From contig MSED01000002.1 in NCBI GenBank assembly GCA_002099365.1, forward strand, positions 1,054,001 to 1,118,000: a stretch of 64,000 bases of DNA, in the 5' to 3' direction. The translations under genes were made by a program, and so were the position numbers. Origin of the DNA: Phialophora verrucosa. Lineage: Eukaryota > Ascomycota > Eurotiomycetes > Chaetothyriales > Herpotrichiellaceae. Under the pieces are notes generated by a model. It was not told where the DNA came from. It saw nothing but the letters and a program-made list of their open reading frames with translations, and did not search any database. Positions 53,997-64,000 of this stretch are shown in pieces; the first letter of the stretch is position 1; every line of letters begins with the position of its first letter.

Positions 53997-55298
53997 ATGG
54001 CCAAATCTTGGATTCATGTCCCGTCAGATTCGGACTTTACTCTTGCAAACATTCCCTTTGGCATCATATCGCGGACCCATCCCTCGGGCAAGGTCCCGGC
54101 TACTGCTGTGGGTGATTTTGTCTTGGACCTGGCGCGATTTTCGGATGGAGGAGGGTTTTCCACGTTGCTCTGTGTGCAGGAGCACTTGGGCGTCTTCCAC
54201 CAGCCAACCTTGAACGCTTTCGCCTCATTGGGCCGGCAGATTCACCGAGAAGTGCGTAATTTCCTCCAGGAAATCTTTTCGGAGAACACAAATTATCCAC
54301 AGGTCCTTCGCGACAACCATTCACTGAAGGCTCAATGCCTGGTCCCAATCAAAGAGGTGGAAAACCATCTGCCCATGCAAATTGGAAATTACACTGATTT
54401 CTATGGTGGCATTAATCATGCTATTAACGCCGGAGCATTGATTCGGGGACTGAAGGGCGCACTGCTTCCAAACTTTCTACATCTTCCTATGGCGTATCAT
54501 GGTCGCGCTTCGTCAATATGTGTTTCGGGAACACCGATCAAAAGGCCATGGGGTCAAATGGTGCGAGACAAATCCGTATCCAAAGCGCCTGTCTTTGAAG
54601 TCTGCGATTCGATGGATTTCGAGCTCGAGTTGGGTGCTCTTCTATGTGGGGAGAACGCCACTGGTACACGGGTGTCGATCGACGATGCAAAAGAACAAAT
54701 CTTTGGCTTTGTCCTTGTTAACGACTGGTCCGCTCGAGGCGTCCAGCAATGGGAGTCTACGCCTTTAGGGCCTTTCAACGGGAAGAACTTCGCCACTTCA
54801 ATCAGTCCGTGGGTTATCCTTACCGATGCCCTGGAGCCGTTCCGCGCGCAGGGAGTGTCAAACGAAGAACGTCTCTTGCCGTATTTGTGCGAAGCGGAGA
54901 AAGACACAGTATACAACTTAGAGATGGACGTCGTGCTTATCAGTGGCAAAAGCAACAAGAGCAGCACAATATGTCGAGTGAATGCAGCAGCCGGGCTTGT
55001 CTGGTCTTTTCAGCAGATGCTCACGCACCACACAGTGACTGGTTGCCCAATGAGAGTCGGAGACTTGTTAGCATCAGGGACAATCAGCGGGCGGACTAAG
55101 GACTCCCTCGGTTGTCTTTTAGAGCAGAATCTCAACGGGCAGAAGCCAATAAGTCTGGTGGACGGAGAGCAAAGAACATGGCTGCAGGATGGGGACTGTA
55201 TAGTGCTGAGTGCCTACGCTGAATCAGAGAGGGCCGGAAGAGTTGGATTTGGCAAGTGTAGTGGACAGTTGATTGCGGCCGACTCTGTGGCCCCTTGA
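53997..55298 (+). CDS. fahA: Fumarylacetoacetase
   Basis: A single exon encodes 433 aa, the normal length. It hydrolyses fumarylacetoacetate to fumarate and acetoacetate, the last step of homogentisate (tyrosine/phenylacetate) catabolism in the cytosol. Conserved elements: the N-terminal domain ending NPFGIISRTHPSGK-like (here ANIPFGIISRTHP); metal-ligand Asp in GNYTDFYGGINHA; two Glu ligands in MDFELELGALL; the third-ligand region LVNDWSARGVQQWE with active-site Asp and Arg; GPFNGKNFATSISPWV with the Lys; and the C-terminal LLASGTISGRTKDSLGCLLE. All key residues are visible. It lies in the same cluster as homogentisate dioxygenase and a CYP504-type P450, which fixes the pathway. Maleylacetoacetate isomerase is not in the window. 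Confidence 0.95.
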   Translation: MAKSWIHVPSDSDFTLANIPFGIISRTHPSGKVPATAVGDFVLDLARFSDGGGFSTLLCVQEHLGVFHQPTLNAFASLGRQIHREVRNFLQEIFSENTNYPQVLRDNHSLKAQCLVPIKEVENHLPMQIGNYTDFYGGINHAINAGALIRGLKGALLPNFLHLPMAYHGRASSICVSGTPIKRPWGQMVRDKSVSKAPVFEVCDSMDFELELGALLCGENATGTRVSIDDAKEQIFGFVLVNDWSARGVQQWESTPLGPFNGKNFATSISPWVILTDALEPFRAQGVSNEERLLPYLCEAEKDTVYNLEMDVVLISGKSNKSSTICRVNAAAGLVWSFQQMLTHHTVTGCPMRVGDLLASGTISGRTKDSLGCLLEQNLNGQKPISLVDGEQRTWLQDGDCIVLSAYAESERAGRVGFGKCSGQLIAADSVAP

Positions 55299-56072
55299 GC
55301 CGCGCATCATAAGTCCTGTCATCGTACACATTTCCAAAATGTCCATTTGCCTTGAAGTCAACCAAAGATGGACCGAGTCCGAGTAGGAGTCCTGGGAGCC
55401 TACTATCGTTGTTCTGACCGGTGCAGTTCAACAACGAATATGCAATGCTGATCAAAGAGTTTCATCTCTTTCATTTGTCTCTCTCAGCAAGAAGTTATGC
55501 GAAGTGTTCAGATGCCGGGTTGCTCATGGTTGGGGGAGAATGAGCAGGTTCGAGAGCGCACGGGGACAAAGATTGAGGTGATGGACAAGGGAGAAAGAGT
55601 GTACACGAGACCGGAAGCTCCGAGAACGGGTGCGGGTTCGTGGTACATAGCCCTCTGTGCCATGATCAGTTTCCGAGACAGCTACTTTCCTTTGCTGCAG
55701 CGAAATTCCGTCGCGCAAAGTATAGGTCTACATTGAATTGCACTCTGCGACGTCCCAATACACTTCGACGCTTCTACCGAAGGCACAGGATTCATTTATC
55801 ACTTCCTCTGCCCCTTCTTGGACATTCGTACCTGCTGAATTTGATAGAACAGCTCGCTGCAAAACTTTGCCATTCACACTATTGCCGAGTTCTCTCCACC
55901 ATCGCAGGACTGGAACTACTTTCGAATTGTCGGTATGATGTTGGTCAGGCTCCAGAGTGAAGTTCACTTCCGGCTTCACCCTTTCCAGTATAACTTTGCC
56001 CTGCCCTACAGTCAATAACAACTCGACACATATACAACGCAATAACAACCGTGGTAGCCGTTCGGAGGCGCG
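55299..56072. other. Intergenic, nothing recognised
   Basis: 774 bp between two plus-strand genes, with short frames only. It ends with the Fe-dehydrogenase promoter and leader (CA-rich, 56010-56072). Confidence 0.45.
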
Positions 56073-57326
56073 ATGGATACTTCCATAGGTCAGTACTCTC
56101 CCAGCGGTTTCCTTTGAAAAGCTAGGAATCGAATAGTGCAGAATCTTCACAGCATCCTCTTAGCGGACTGTGGAGGCCAACCCATCTCCAACGCCTCTAC
56201 TATGGTTCCGGGAGCGTGAAGGAGCATCTCCTAGATTGCATGCCTAGCAATTGCCCACGAGCTTTCATCATTACTGGATCGTCGCTCGCAGAAAAGACGT
56301 CACTGGTTAAGGAGGTCGAAGAGCTACTGGGCTCTAAGCATGCAGGTACATATAGTAAGATTGGGCAACACGCCCCCATTGGACAAGTGGAGGAGGCGGC
56401 GACGCTGGTGCTCAGTGACGAGAGCGTGGATACAATCATATCGATAGGTGGTGGAAGCCCTATCGACGCTGCCAAGGCTGTAAGTCATCGGTGTAGCATG
56501 GAGAAGGCAGGGAAGTATCTGTTTCACATCGCTATCCCTACCACGTTAAGTGCCGCGGAATGCACTATGAGAGCTGGTCACACCAATGAGAATGGCATCA
56601 AATCTGGCATTGCACATGCAGAACTTGCAGTTAAGGTTATCATCTACGACAGCAAGTTCATGCTAATGACTCCGCCCTGGCTGTTGTTGAGCACAGCAAT
56701 GAGATCTATGGACCACGCACTGGAGCTCATGTGTCAGTACCGTATCACGCAAGACCGATCAAACGATCGCTAACTTGCTCAAAGATCATCCGACTTCGAC
56801 GGAGGTGCCGTGCAGACAGATGTGCCTCTTTGCTGCAGGAGAGTTGTTCAAGCTTCTACCAATCTACCAGGCCGATCCTAAAGACGAGGAGGTGATTACA
56901 AGGCTGTCACTAGCTGCTTTTGCATCTCTTGGCTTCTTAGCACTGAACCAGAAGGGCGACCTTGGGCTTTCGCATCGTCTAGGATATGCTCTAGGATCCC
57001 CTTACAATATTCCGCACGGCATTACATCGTGCTTGACCCTCGGGCACGTGTTGAAGCTCAAGGCACAAGATTCGACAGAAGATGCTGCTCAAATAGCTCG
57101 GATGGCGCCTTTTATTGGCGTTACAAAGACTGGAGACGACGAGAAGGATGGCATTGCAGTCGGAGATGCTATTTTAGATCTTGTAATGAGGCTTGGTCTA
57201 CATACTACGCTCTCCGAAAGGGGGATTGGTAAAGACCAAGTGCCAGTTATCACAAGGCTAGCAACAAAGCAAGAAAGCGGAGCTATGTACGATAAAGTGA
57301 AGAAGCTGGTTGAAACCCTATTTTAG
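56073..57326 (+). CDS. Iron-containing alcohol dehydrogenase / maleylacetate reductase-like
   Basis: Three exons (56073-56088, 56142-56732, 56785-57326) give 382 aa; exon 1 codes only five and a third residues, and introns are 53 and 52 nt. The middle junction restores DHALELMYHPTSTEVP, giving an intact frame. NAD site: SIGGGSPIDAAKA. Substrate/metal region: IPTTLSAAECTMRAG, then DHALEL, and HRLGYALGSPYNIPHGITS with two His ligands. Family members reduce maleylacetate or oxidise alcohols with a divalent metal. In an aromatic cluster maleylacetate reductase activity (hydroxyquinol branch) is possible, but homogentisate cleavage does not make maleylacetate, so its substrate here may be another aldehyde or alcohol. 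It is convergent with the Zn2Cys6 gene. Confidence 0.87.
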
Positions 57327-57529
57327 AGGGTATTCAATGTGAGGGGCCTCGAAAGCAGCCTTATCTCTTTGGATACCAAATTCCCAACGATCACTCAGAC
57401 TGAGACTCATCAACAGTGCAAAACAGAACGGGCCATACTTGTGCAATTAACGGCAAGAACGTGGCCACAACAGCCAACTCCGCCCACGCTATTGTCATAC
57501 GACTGTCCTAGATAGCAACGAGACCGGAT

Positions 57530-59971
57530 CTATCCAAGGGTATCTCGTAACAGATGTGGAATGTCCCCATCGAGCCCTTGGTGCCCGAGAAAGGGATCCT
57601 GCGCAAGGTCTGAACCGTATCCTGACAGTGTCGCCGGTCCATTGAATGGGGCGCCTAGATAGTCCAGGATAGCATTCGAGTCCACGTTGATGTTATCAAA
57701 GTCGAAGACCTGGGATTCGGTAATTGCCAAAGTATTGCCAGGATTAGACGAGCCTAGACGACCGCTCTCAACCGGGAAGCCGGATTCTTCTTGCAGAGTT
57801 CGTTCAGTGTTATCCCCAGCTTGCTGTGCTGTAGACACCACTGACCGGCGGTTGCAGCTCGATTTGGAGTTCGGACCGCGACCGAGGTCTCTTAACGGTC
57901 CCATGGCAGCCCAGATCCTAGCAATACTCTTCGATTTGATGCTGAGGGATTCAACTAGATCCAAAGCTCTGGCGTAATCGTCGGTGACTAGCGAAGAAAC
58001 GTCTCCTACTGATGAGGTAAGACCAAGCAAGAGAACGCCCCAGGCGGAAACGAGGAAGTGTTTGAAGAAAGTCGCATGGCTAGAGACCAGGTCGGTCCTC
58101 GCATGTAAATCCGACAGGGCTCGCACGGTATCCTTGGCTATATTTATCGCCGTCATAGCGTGTATGTAGTTGTCGTTGCTGGATTTCAGTGACTTCAGAG
58201 CCGGACGGTAGAGAAGATTGCGAAGCTGATTGATTCGGACATGAAGCACCATCGCCAACAAAGCACTCTTGCTCTCCTGCTGGTCATTATTGACAGTAAT
58301 TTTGAAGGCCGATGGATCACAGCACGTGGTGGGGGGAAGCTGTCGACGCCACTGCAGTATCTGGTAGTCTAAAAAGTCGATCTCCTCCTGGCGCCGTCGA
58401 GACAAGCTCCCACTGTAGTCGCTGACGAGTCTCCATGCCTGGCCGGAAAATCGAGTGAATCGAATCATTGCACGGAAGTAGGGTGAGGCAGAGACCTGGT
58501 AGACATCAAAGGCTGACACCATGCAACGACGCGGCAGCGTGCAAGCACTTACTGGCTCTGGTAAGGAACGGTCCAGGTCCTCCTCCCCAATCACGGACGG
58601 AATGCCCAATCCAATACTTGAACGTCTATCCAACAAGCAAACGGTCCAGAATAAATGCGTAAGCCGGTCGAGATCGGCGTTGATATCTTTATACTTTTCC
58701 AGGACTTCACGCCGGTTAAGCCCAATCTCAAGACAGGATCGTGCAGCAACACTGGCCGCTCGGTTGGCCTTGACTTCGTCGTCAGAATGATGGTAATAAA
58801 GACTCTTGGAAACACTGGGTGTCAGTAAATCGGGCCTGGAGCGGAGGCGACTGAAAGCACTCTTACCAGAAGAACAAAGCATTTGATGTGACCGAATCCC
58901 GCCGGGTTCCATATGGATGCCTCGTGGCTGTCTCGCACAGAGCTTACCAGTTGCTCTGCGAGCGCATCCCTGCCCGTCCCTTCTACGCCCAGCGATATCG
59001 AAAGGATCAGCTTTAGGAGCGCAATCCGAGGGTGAAGAAGCAGCTCGGCAGCCGAAACCATGGCGGCTCTAGAACGAGTCGTGCGCACCAGTTCCATCTG
59101 ACTGCAAAGCTTTTCGGCCTCCTTCATCAGTCCATCCTGGTCGACGATGGGGTACATGGCGCCAATGAAGGAGGTGTAGTTCTGGAGAAGCTCGAGCATC
59201 CGTTTCCGGGAAATCTGCCACAACGGGTCCTTGGATACTAACTCGAGGAAAGGATGACCTCTGAAATCAACCAAGCCGTCTGTCCCTGCTGGACCTGTGG
59301 TGAAAAGCTGCGTATTCGTAGCTCGGATGTCGATACCCATGTCCTGAAGGTCGTCCCTTGCGACGGCAAGACTGTCGATGGAGCTTGTCGGGCCACGGTA
59401 GGGTGGCAAGTCTTCGGCGTAGGCGAGCGTAGGGTCCGTCGTCGACGAAGTATCCACGTCTTTCCGAAGGGGGCCAGATGCGTGCTCACTCGCTGGTGCG
59501 ACGGCACGATTTTGCGACTGCAGCATCGCAATGGTACTCACTAAGCCATCAATACGGCTTTGCAACGCGCTCATCTGCGTTCGCATCTGCCTGACCTCTC
59601 TGCAGACATGGTCAGCAAGCGTCAAGCGTCACCCCCAGGAGTCCTGAGCCGTACTCAGAGGAAGCATGGCTAGCACGACTTGGTTGGGCGTAAGTGCACT
59701 CGCTCTCATGCTCTGAACAGCGCTGACAAGGCAGTTCCCCATCGCACTTCACTTTCCGCCGCTTGCAGCCATTACTACGGCACACATATCAGTTGGCACA
59801 TTCAATACAGCCAGCATACTCGGGTCATGGATCTCACCACGCATTGGAAACGTAACGTGGGCGCTTCGCCCGAGGTTCCGGCCCAGGCTCCGGCCCGGCG
59901 GTCGGATTAGGTGCCTGTGCCTGCTGGACGCTGGTGTGCTGCGGAGTGGACTGCGAGGCTGTCGACGCCAT
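57530..59971 (-). CDS. Zn2Cys6 fungal-specific transcription factor (aromatic-cluster regulator candidate)
   Basis: Five exons (59971-59838, 59774-59655, 59599-58867, 58804-58553, 58495-57530) give 734 aa; introns are 63, 55, 62 and 57 nt. The start ATG opens MASTASQSTPQHTS. The zinc cluster is completed at intron 1: VSNA plus CNGCKRRKVKCDGELPCQRCSEHESECTYA, six Cys. A coiled coil follows (VRQMRTQMSALQSRIDGL). The fungal_trans domain covers about 190-430 (SLYYHHSDDEVKANRAASVAARSCLEIGLNRREV, then FWTVCLLDRRSSIGLGIPSVI). Intron 4 has length divisible by three and no stop, so a form with 19 extra residues is possible. It sits between the Fe-dehydrogenase and homogentisate dioxygenase and is the natural candidate to control the cluster. 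Confidence 0.88.
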
Positions 59972-60191
59972 TGCTGCCACTTCTGCCACTTCCAAGCAAC
60001 GCGACAACACGTATCTATGGATCTCACTCTAGGTTGGGAGCATGCGCATGTCTTAGGAAAGCGGCACGGAAAGGCGCGTAGAGAGATGCACACAGGTCAC
60101 CTCGCGGAACTCGGCATCAATGAATGTTCTATGCTCGGAAACGCGCAAGCTCGACGGAATTTTCATTCCGATTTCCGTCTCCAAAACAGCC

Positions 60192-61656
60192 TCAGCGGGG
60201 TGTTCCATCATTTCCATTCGGCTCATTCTTCACCACTTGGCGAGGGCTTCCCGCCTCTGATGCCAGCACGCTTTTGACAAGGCTGTTCTTCGGTGGATCG
60301 AAATGCGATCTCAGATGGCCCCACGTTTGTGCATTGTATTGCGGCTGCAACTTCTGGCTGGTCTTGACTGCCCATTGGCTCAGACCCAACGTCAGACTAC
60401 ACTCAATCACAAACGCCATGCTCCCTTCCCCGACCTTCTCCGGCTGGAGCTTCGCCACGCTGGCTTTGCGATGTGTCGCACTGTCCGGGCCATGGCCGGC
60501 GAACGAGTTGTGCAGACTGGCCCCGCCCGGGAGGAAACCACCATCTGTCCTCGCGTCATACTCGCCCTGTATGAGGCCCATGAACTCAGCCATCGTGTTC
60601 CGGTGGTACCATGGAGGGCGAAAGGTGTCCTCCATGACCAGCCACCGCGGCGGGAAGATGGCCATCGAGATGATATCGTCCGAGGTGCCGATCAAGGAGA
60701 AGATAGAAGGGTCAGGATGGTCGTATGAGATGCTTCCGACGGTCATAAAGCGACCCAGGTCATATTTGTAGGGGTAATAGAGGCCATGCCAGGCGACAAT
60801 GTCGAAAGGCGAATGATCCTGCGTAGTCGAAAATAGCTGACCATTGACCTTGCACAGCATCGTATAGCTGTTGTTCAAGTCCTCGTCGAACGATGCAACG
60901 GGCATCTGGAAATCACGAGGATTCGCCAGGCCGAACGAGCCCATGAAGCCTAGACCCGGAAGCTTAAAACTGCCTTGGTGTAGCTCTACGGCATAGCCAC
61001 GCACCGGGCCTTCGGGCAGGGAGACGTTGTAGCGTATGCCCCGTGGGATCACACATATCTCCAAGGGGCGAACGAGCAGATGTCCCAGCTCGGTGCGGAT
61101 ATCAAGTACACCCTTCTGTGGGATGATGAGAAGATCGCCGTCGATAGAATAATACGCAGATCGTGGATCCATAGACACTCCAGCCGTGAAGATGTAGTAT
61201 GCGGCGCCCGTGCGCGTTACTGCATCCCCGGCAGAGCCCAGAAGCCGAAATCCATGGACCCAGTCCTTATCTTCCTCGATATCGAAAGGAGACCAGCGCA
61301 TTTGTGTTGGGTTGTAGCTAAGCTTACTTCCATGCTGCTGGCTCATGTCGCTTTCTTCGTATTCATCATTGAAGGGAGTGTGTACTGCAGCTGGGATGAT
61401 TCGATAGAGCCATGTCTGCTGGTTTTCTCCTCGGTCAGCCGTGAAAGAGGTTCCAGATATCTTTTCGGTGTAAAGCCCGTAAGGTGGCTTCTGTGGAGTG
61501 TGTTGCGCCACCGGAAGTGCTCCTGCGATCGCTTCCGTCCTACACACTTGGGTCAGTCGCCTTTAAATTGAAACTTGATGAGTCTTACTCAAGGTAGGAA
61601 CCAAGTCCCGTCTGGTAAATATACTTCTCAGGCGTGAGAAACTTGGAAGTAGGCAT
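60192..61656 (-). CDS. hmgA: Homogentisate 1,2-dioxygenase
   Basis: Two exons, 61656-61589 and 61539-60192, are joined over a 49-nt intron and give 471 aa. It opens the ring of homogentisate with O2 and Fe(II) to give maleylacetoacetate. Conserved blocks: KYIYQTGLGSYLETEAIAGALP, PPYGLYTEKISGTSFTA, NQQTWLYRI, DGDLLIIPQKGVLDI, GYAVELHQGSFKLPGLGFMGSFGLANPRDF, DHSPFDIVAWHGLYYPYKYDL, and the Fe-ligand region RPPWYHRNTMAEFMGLIQG (His and Glu) with SLHNSFAGHGPD (His). The ends look complete. The C-terminus runs about 25 residues past the usual end (VKNEPNGNDGTPR), probably disordered. Neighbouring CYP504-type P450 and fumarylacetoacetase support the pathway. It is cytosolic. Confidence 0.95.
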
Positions 61657-62490
61657 CTTGGTCCAGCAGATGGATCGCTGGCTTCGATCGTTGTGTGGCT
61701 GTCTGGATCAAGAACGGGGCTTATAAACGAACCACTTTGCAACAACTAAGGCCATCCACGAATTTTCACGGGCCAGCACTTCCTCGGAACACAATCTGCG
61801 AAACAAGAGCCAAACTCGAGTCGCGGACAGAATTGCGCGGAAAGCTGTTCCGAGGGCTTTCTGGCTTCTTACCTGTCCAGAGTTCAGCATGCAACCGTCA
61901 ATATTGCGCGCATTCAATCACGCCACCAATATACCCAAGTTGTAGGAGTTGGGGAGGTATCAGAGTCTTTCTGCTGTCAACCCAACCGACTGATCTCGAT
62001 CATGGCCTATCCTCATCCCTGGCAACCGGCGGTGGACAGACCGTCGCTTGTATCGCCTTATCTTCTCGTCACCGTTCCAGAACTACTTCCAACATTCTCT
62101 CACAGTAGTCATTGGTGGGAACGACCCAAGTCCAATCATCTTGTCATTAGCGGCAGCTCGTGCCGTTAGTGGAATGATTAGCTGTTCCTACAATGGTAAA
62201 GACTCTATAATATGTTGCGTGGATGCGCAGATTCGAATGTCATAAAACCTTATCGCCATGACATATATCGAATAGGGTGTTGATAACAATTTGGCTGGAC
62301 TCTGATTCCAACATCATGAATCTTAGAGCAAGCGGCAAGCATACCAACTAGCTAGAATCAAAAGCTCCTAACCTACACCCCTAAACCTTCAAGGTCACCA
62401 AGCAGAGAGTCGTCACAACAGAAGCACCCCCAAGCTGGAGCAGCGTAACAGCTTCATCTCTCTCTGCATGAGGCACGCTGCTAAACTGCC
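61657..62490. other. Intergenic, nothing recognised
   Basis: 834 bp between the dioxygenase start and the P450 stop, both minus strand. No supported frame. Confidence 0.45.
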
Positions 62491-64000
62491 CTAAATCTTC
62501 TCCACCACCACCTTGCTCAAATCCTCTTTGAGCGCCTTTTGCAGAGCATCCTCATTCCTTGGAACGAACTTCACCCTGTAACTTTTGGGCTGCGTCGTCA
62601 GCGCGGTAGGATCTGCCACCCCGTGTACCGGATGACTGTCGATTTCACCGTCCGGCTGGATCTCGTAGCTGCTAAGCAGACGCAAGAAAAGAACATAGAG
62701 CTCGCGGTAAGCCATTTGCATCCCGATACACATTCTTTGGCCTACTCCGAAAGTGAAGATAGGCGCCTCGGGCTGTTCCGACCACCGTTCAGGGCGAAAA
62801 CTCTCAGGATCGTCCCACACATTGGTGTCTAGAACGGAGTCCATCAGCTGAAATGACTCAAATCAGGGCGTACAGCGGTGTTGACTTACCCATATTGCAC
62901 GCCCAGGCGTTGAGGAAGATTACCGTGCCTTTTGGGATCAACTTGCCCTGGTATTCAAAATCGCTAATAGACCGTCGTGGGAGCGACAGGCGTGTCACTG
63001 TATAGTATCTGCACCCGTTTCAGTTCAGCGCTTTGAGAGCTCTTTCCTACCACACACCTCAGAATCTCCTTGATCATATTCACCAGGTATTTGCATGTTT
63101 GTTGGTCGTTTGCGTCGCAAAGTGGTGATTCATCATCGTAAATCTCTCGAATTGCTGCAATTGCTTTGCCCTGGATCTCTGGCATCGCCGCTAACATTGC
63201 AATGCCCCAGCTCACTGCCGAGTTCATGGTGTCAAGTCCTGCAGCAAGCATTGTCAGATTCAAACTGGTGAGTTCAACATCGTCCAACTTTGCGTCCTTG
63301 TCCCGTCGTACGTTCGCTCTGATGCAGTCCTTTTGCTCACCCTTCGCCATCCTTTCTTCCATTTGCTTGTCAAGATGACTGATATAAAAGTCCCTTCGAC
63401 TCCGCATTGTGCTCGCGATCTTCGACTCAGAGTTAAAGGGGTTCAATCTCAATAACGGAATGTAGTCCTGTAAGTTTCCAGTAGTACTCCGAAAATTACT
63501 GATCGTATCCTCAACGTAAATCATCTCGCGGAACAGCTCGGACTGTGATTCCATGCGATCTCCCCAATGGAGCGTAAGACCAAGACTCAAATTCATCCGT
63601 AGAAAGAGAGGCATGGGCTCAACCGATTTTTGACCAGCCTGACCGTAGCGGTATGCCTCAGCCAAGAACACTCTTGTCTCCGCGTCGATATGGGGGACAT
63701 AGCTCTCGACAGCCGGTCTGTTGAGTGCAGTCGCGGCAGCTTTGCGTCGACGCTTTAGTGACTCGGTGAATGGCGAGGTACCCAAGGTGGTACCCGATGT
63801 TGTGGATATGATCTAAATGTTCAGTCCGAATCCGTTACGATAGGTACCATACATATGTCTTACCTTGTGGAAAGTGTAGAACTCGGGCCTCGAAGCTGTT
63901 GCGCGGCCATTTTGCACCAATATCGCTTTCGCAGCGGCAGCGCTGTTTACAACCAGAACAGGGATGTTTCCGAGCTGTATTTGGTATACCTCTCCATGCT
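62491..64000 (-). CDS. Cytochrome P450, CYP504-like (phenylacetate hydroxylase family), partial
   Basis: The gene runs off the right edge, so its N-terminus and anchor are missing. Exons in view: 64000-63864 (frame HGEVYQIQLGNIPVLVVNS), 63812-63058, 63008-62890, and 62847-62491. The sequence ELFREMIYVEDTISNFRSTTGNLQDYIPLLRLNP, the I-helix AAGLDTMNSAVSW, the ExxR of KEILR, and the heme loop FGVGQRMCIG match CYP504. Its members PhacA (phenylacetate 2-hydroxylase) and PhacB (6-hydroxylase for 3-hydroxyphenylacetate) feed homogentisate; which one this is cannot be told. Oddity: between the third and fourth exons shown, the GTAAGT donor leaves one base and the CAG acceptor at 62848-62850 resumes in phase 0, so the frame does not join. 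Either a frameshift, an unseen splice site or a sequence error is present. The C-terminus ends KVVVEKI. Confidence 0.85.

Noticed and set aside
1..64000. CRISPR arrays, bacterial operons, rRNA genes, plasmid or phage features
   Set aside because: No direct-repeat arrays or rRNA blocks were seen; intron-rich genes show eukaryotic DNA.

Overview
The window looks like nuclear DNA of a filamentous ascomycete (Pezizomycotina). The evidence is dense genes on both strands, short GT-AG introns of about 48-113 nt with CTAAC or CTGAC branch points, Zn2Cys6 regulators and a divergent lamA-lamB pair like that of Aspergillus. The clustered aromatic-catabolism genes with CYP504 would suit a black yeast (Chaetothyriales), but that placement is inference. 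Gene models were built by hand from splice signals and conserved motifs. ATG starts were preferred, so several models start downstream of the longest open frame.

Layout. 1-13.6 kb: a peroxisomal flavoprotein oxidase and an OMS1-like mitochondrial methyltransferase (divergent), a gene-poor 4.1 kb, a GDS1-type winged-helix protein, an orphan crotonase and a phospholipase-D-fold protein. 13.7-19.2 kb: lamA (biotin carboxylase, KipA, KipI and biotinyl domains) and lamB (YcsF/PxpA family), divergent, with GATA sites between them and a 12-nt microexon in lamB. 19.7-20.0 kb: a tRNA-Glu(CTC) gene that folds only after removal of three spliceosomal-type introns plus the usual anticodon-loop intron. 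21.8-31.9 kb: housekeeping and regulatory genes (homeobox/C2H2 factor, a catalytically dead E2-like protein, a CUE-AlkB-GRF demethylase, two unknowns). 32.8-41.0 kb: a small accessory cluster (alpha/beta hydrolase, Zn2Cys6 regulator, FAD oxidoreductase, Dal5-like MFS carrier, SnoaL-like protein) with CGG palindromes in its divergent promoter. 41.5-44.5 kb: a decayed LINE ORF1 and a BAHD-type acyltransferase.

45.1-64.0 kb: a catabolic cluster. An acyl-CoA dehydrogenase (ends SKL), an enoyl-CoA hydratase (AKL) and an acyl-CoA synthetase (SRL) form a peroxisomal acyl-CoA module with an SDR reductase nearby. Fumarylacetoacetase, homogentisate dioxygenase and a CYP504-type P450 (running off the right edge) form the phenylacetate/homogentisate branch. 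A maleylacetate-reductase-like Fe-dehydrogenase and a Zn2Cys6 regulator sit between. The likely theme is activation and shortening of an aryl-alkanoic acid, ring hydroxylation to homogentisate, then ring cleavage to fumarate and acetoacetate. No thiolase or maleylacetoacetate isomerase is in view.

The most remarkable feature is the tRNA-Glu gene carrying mRNA-type introns (19735-19984).
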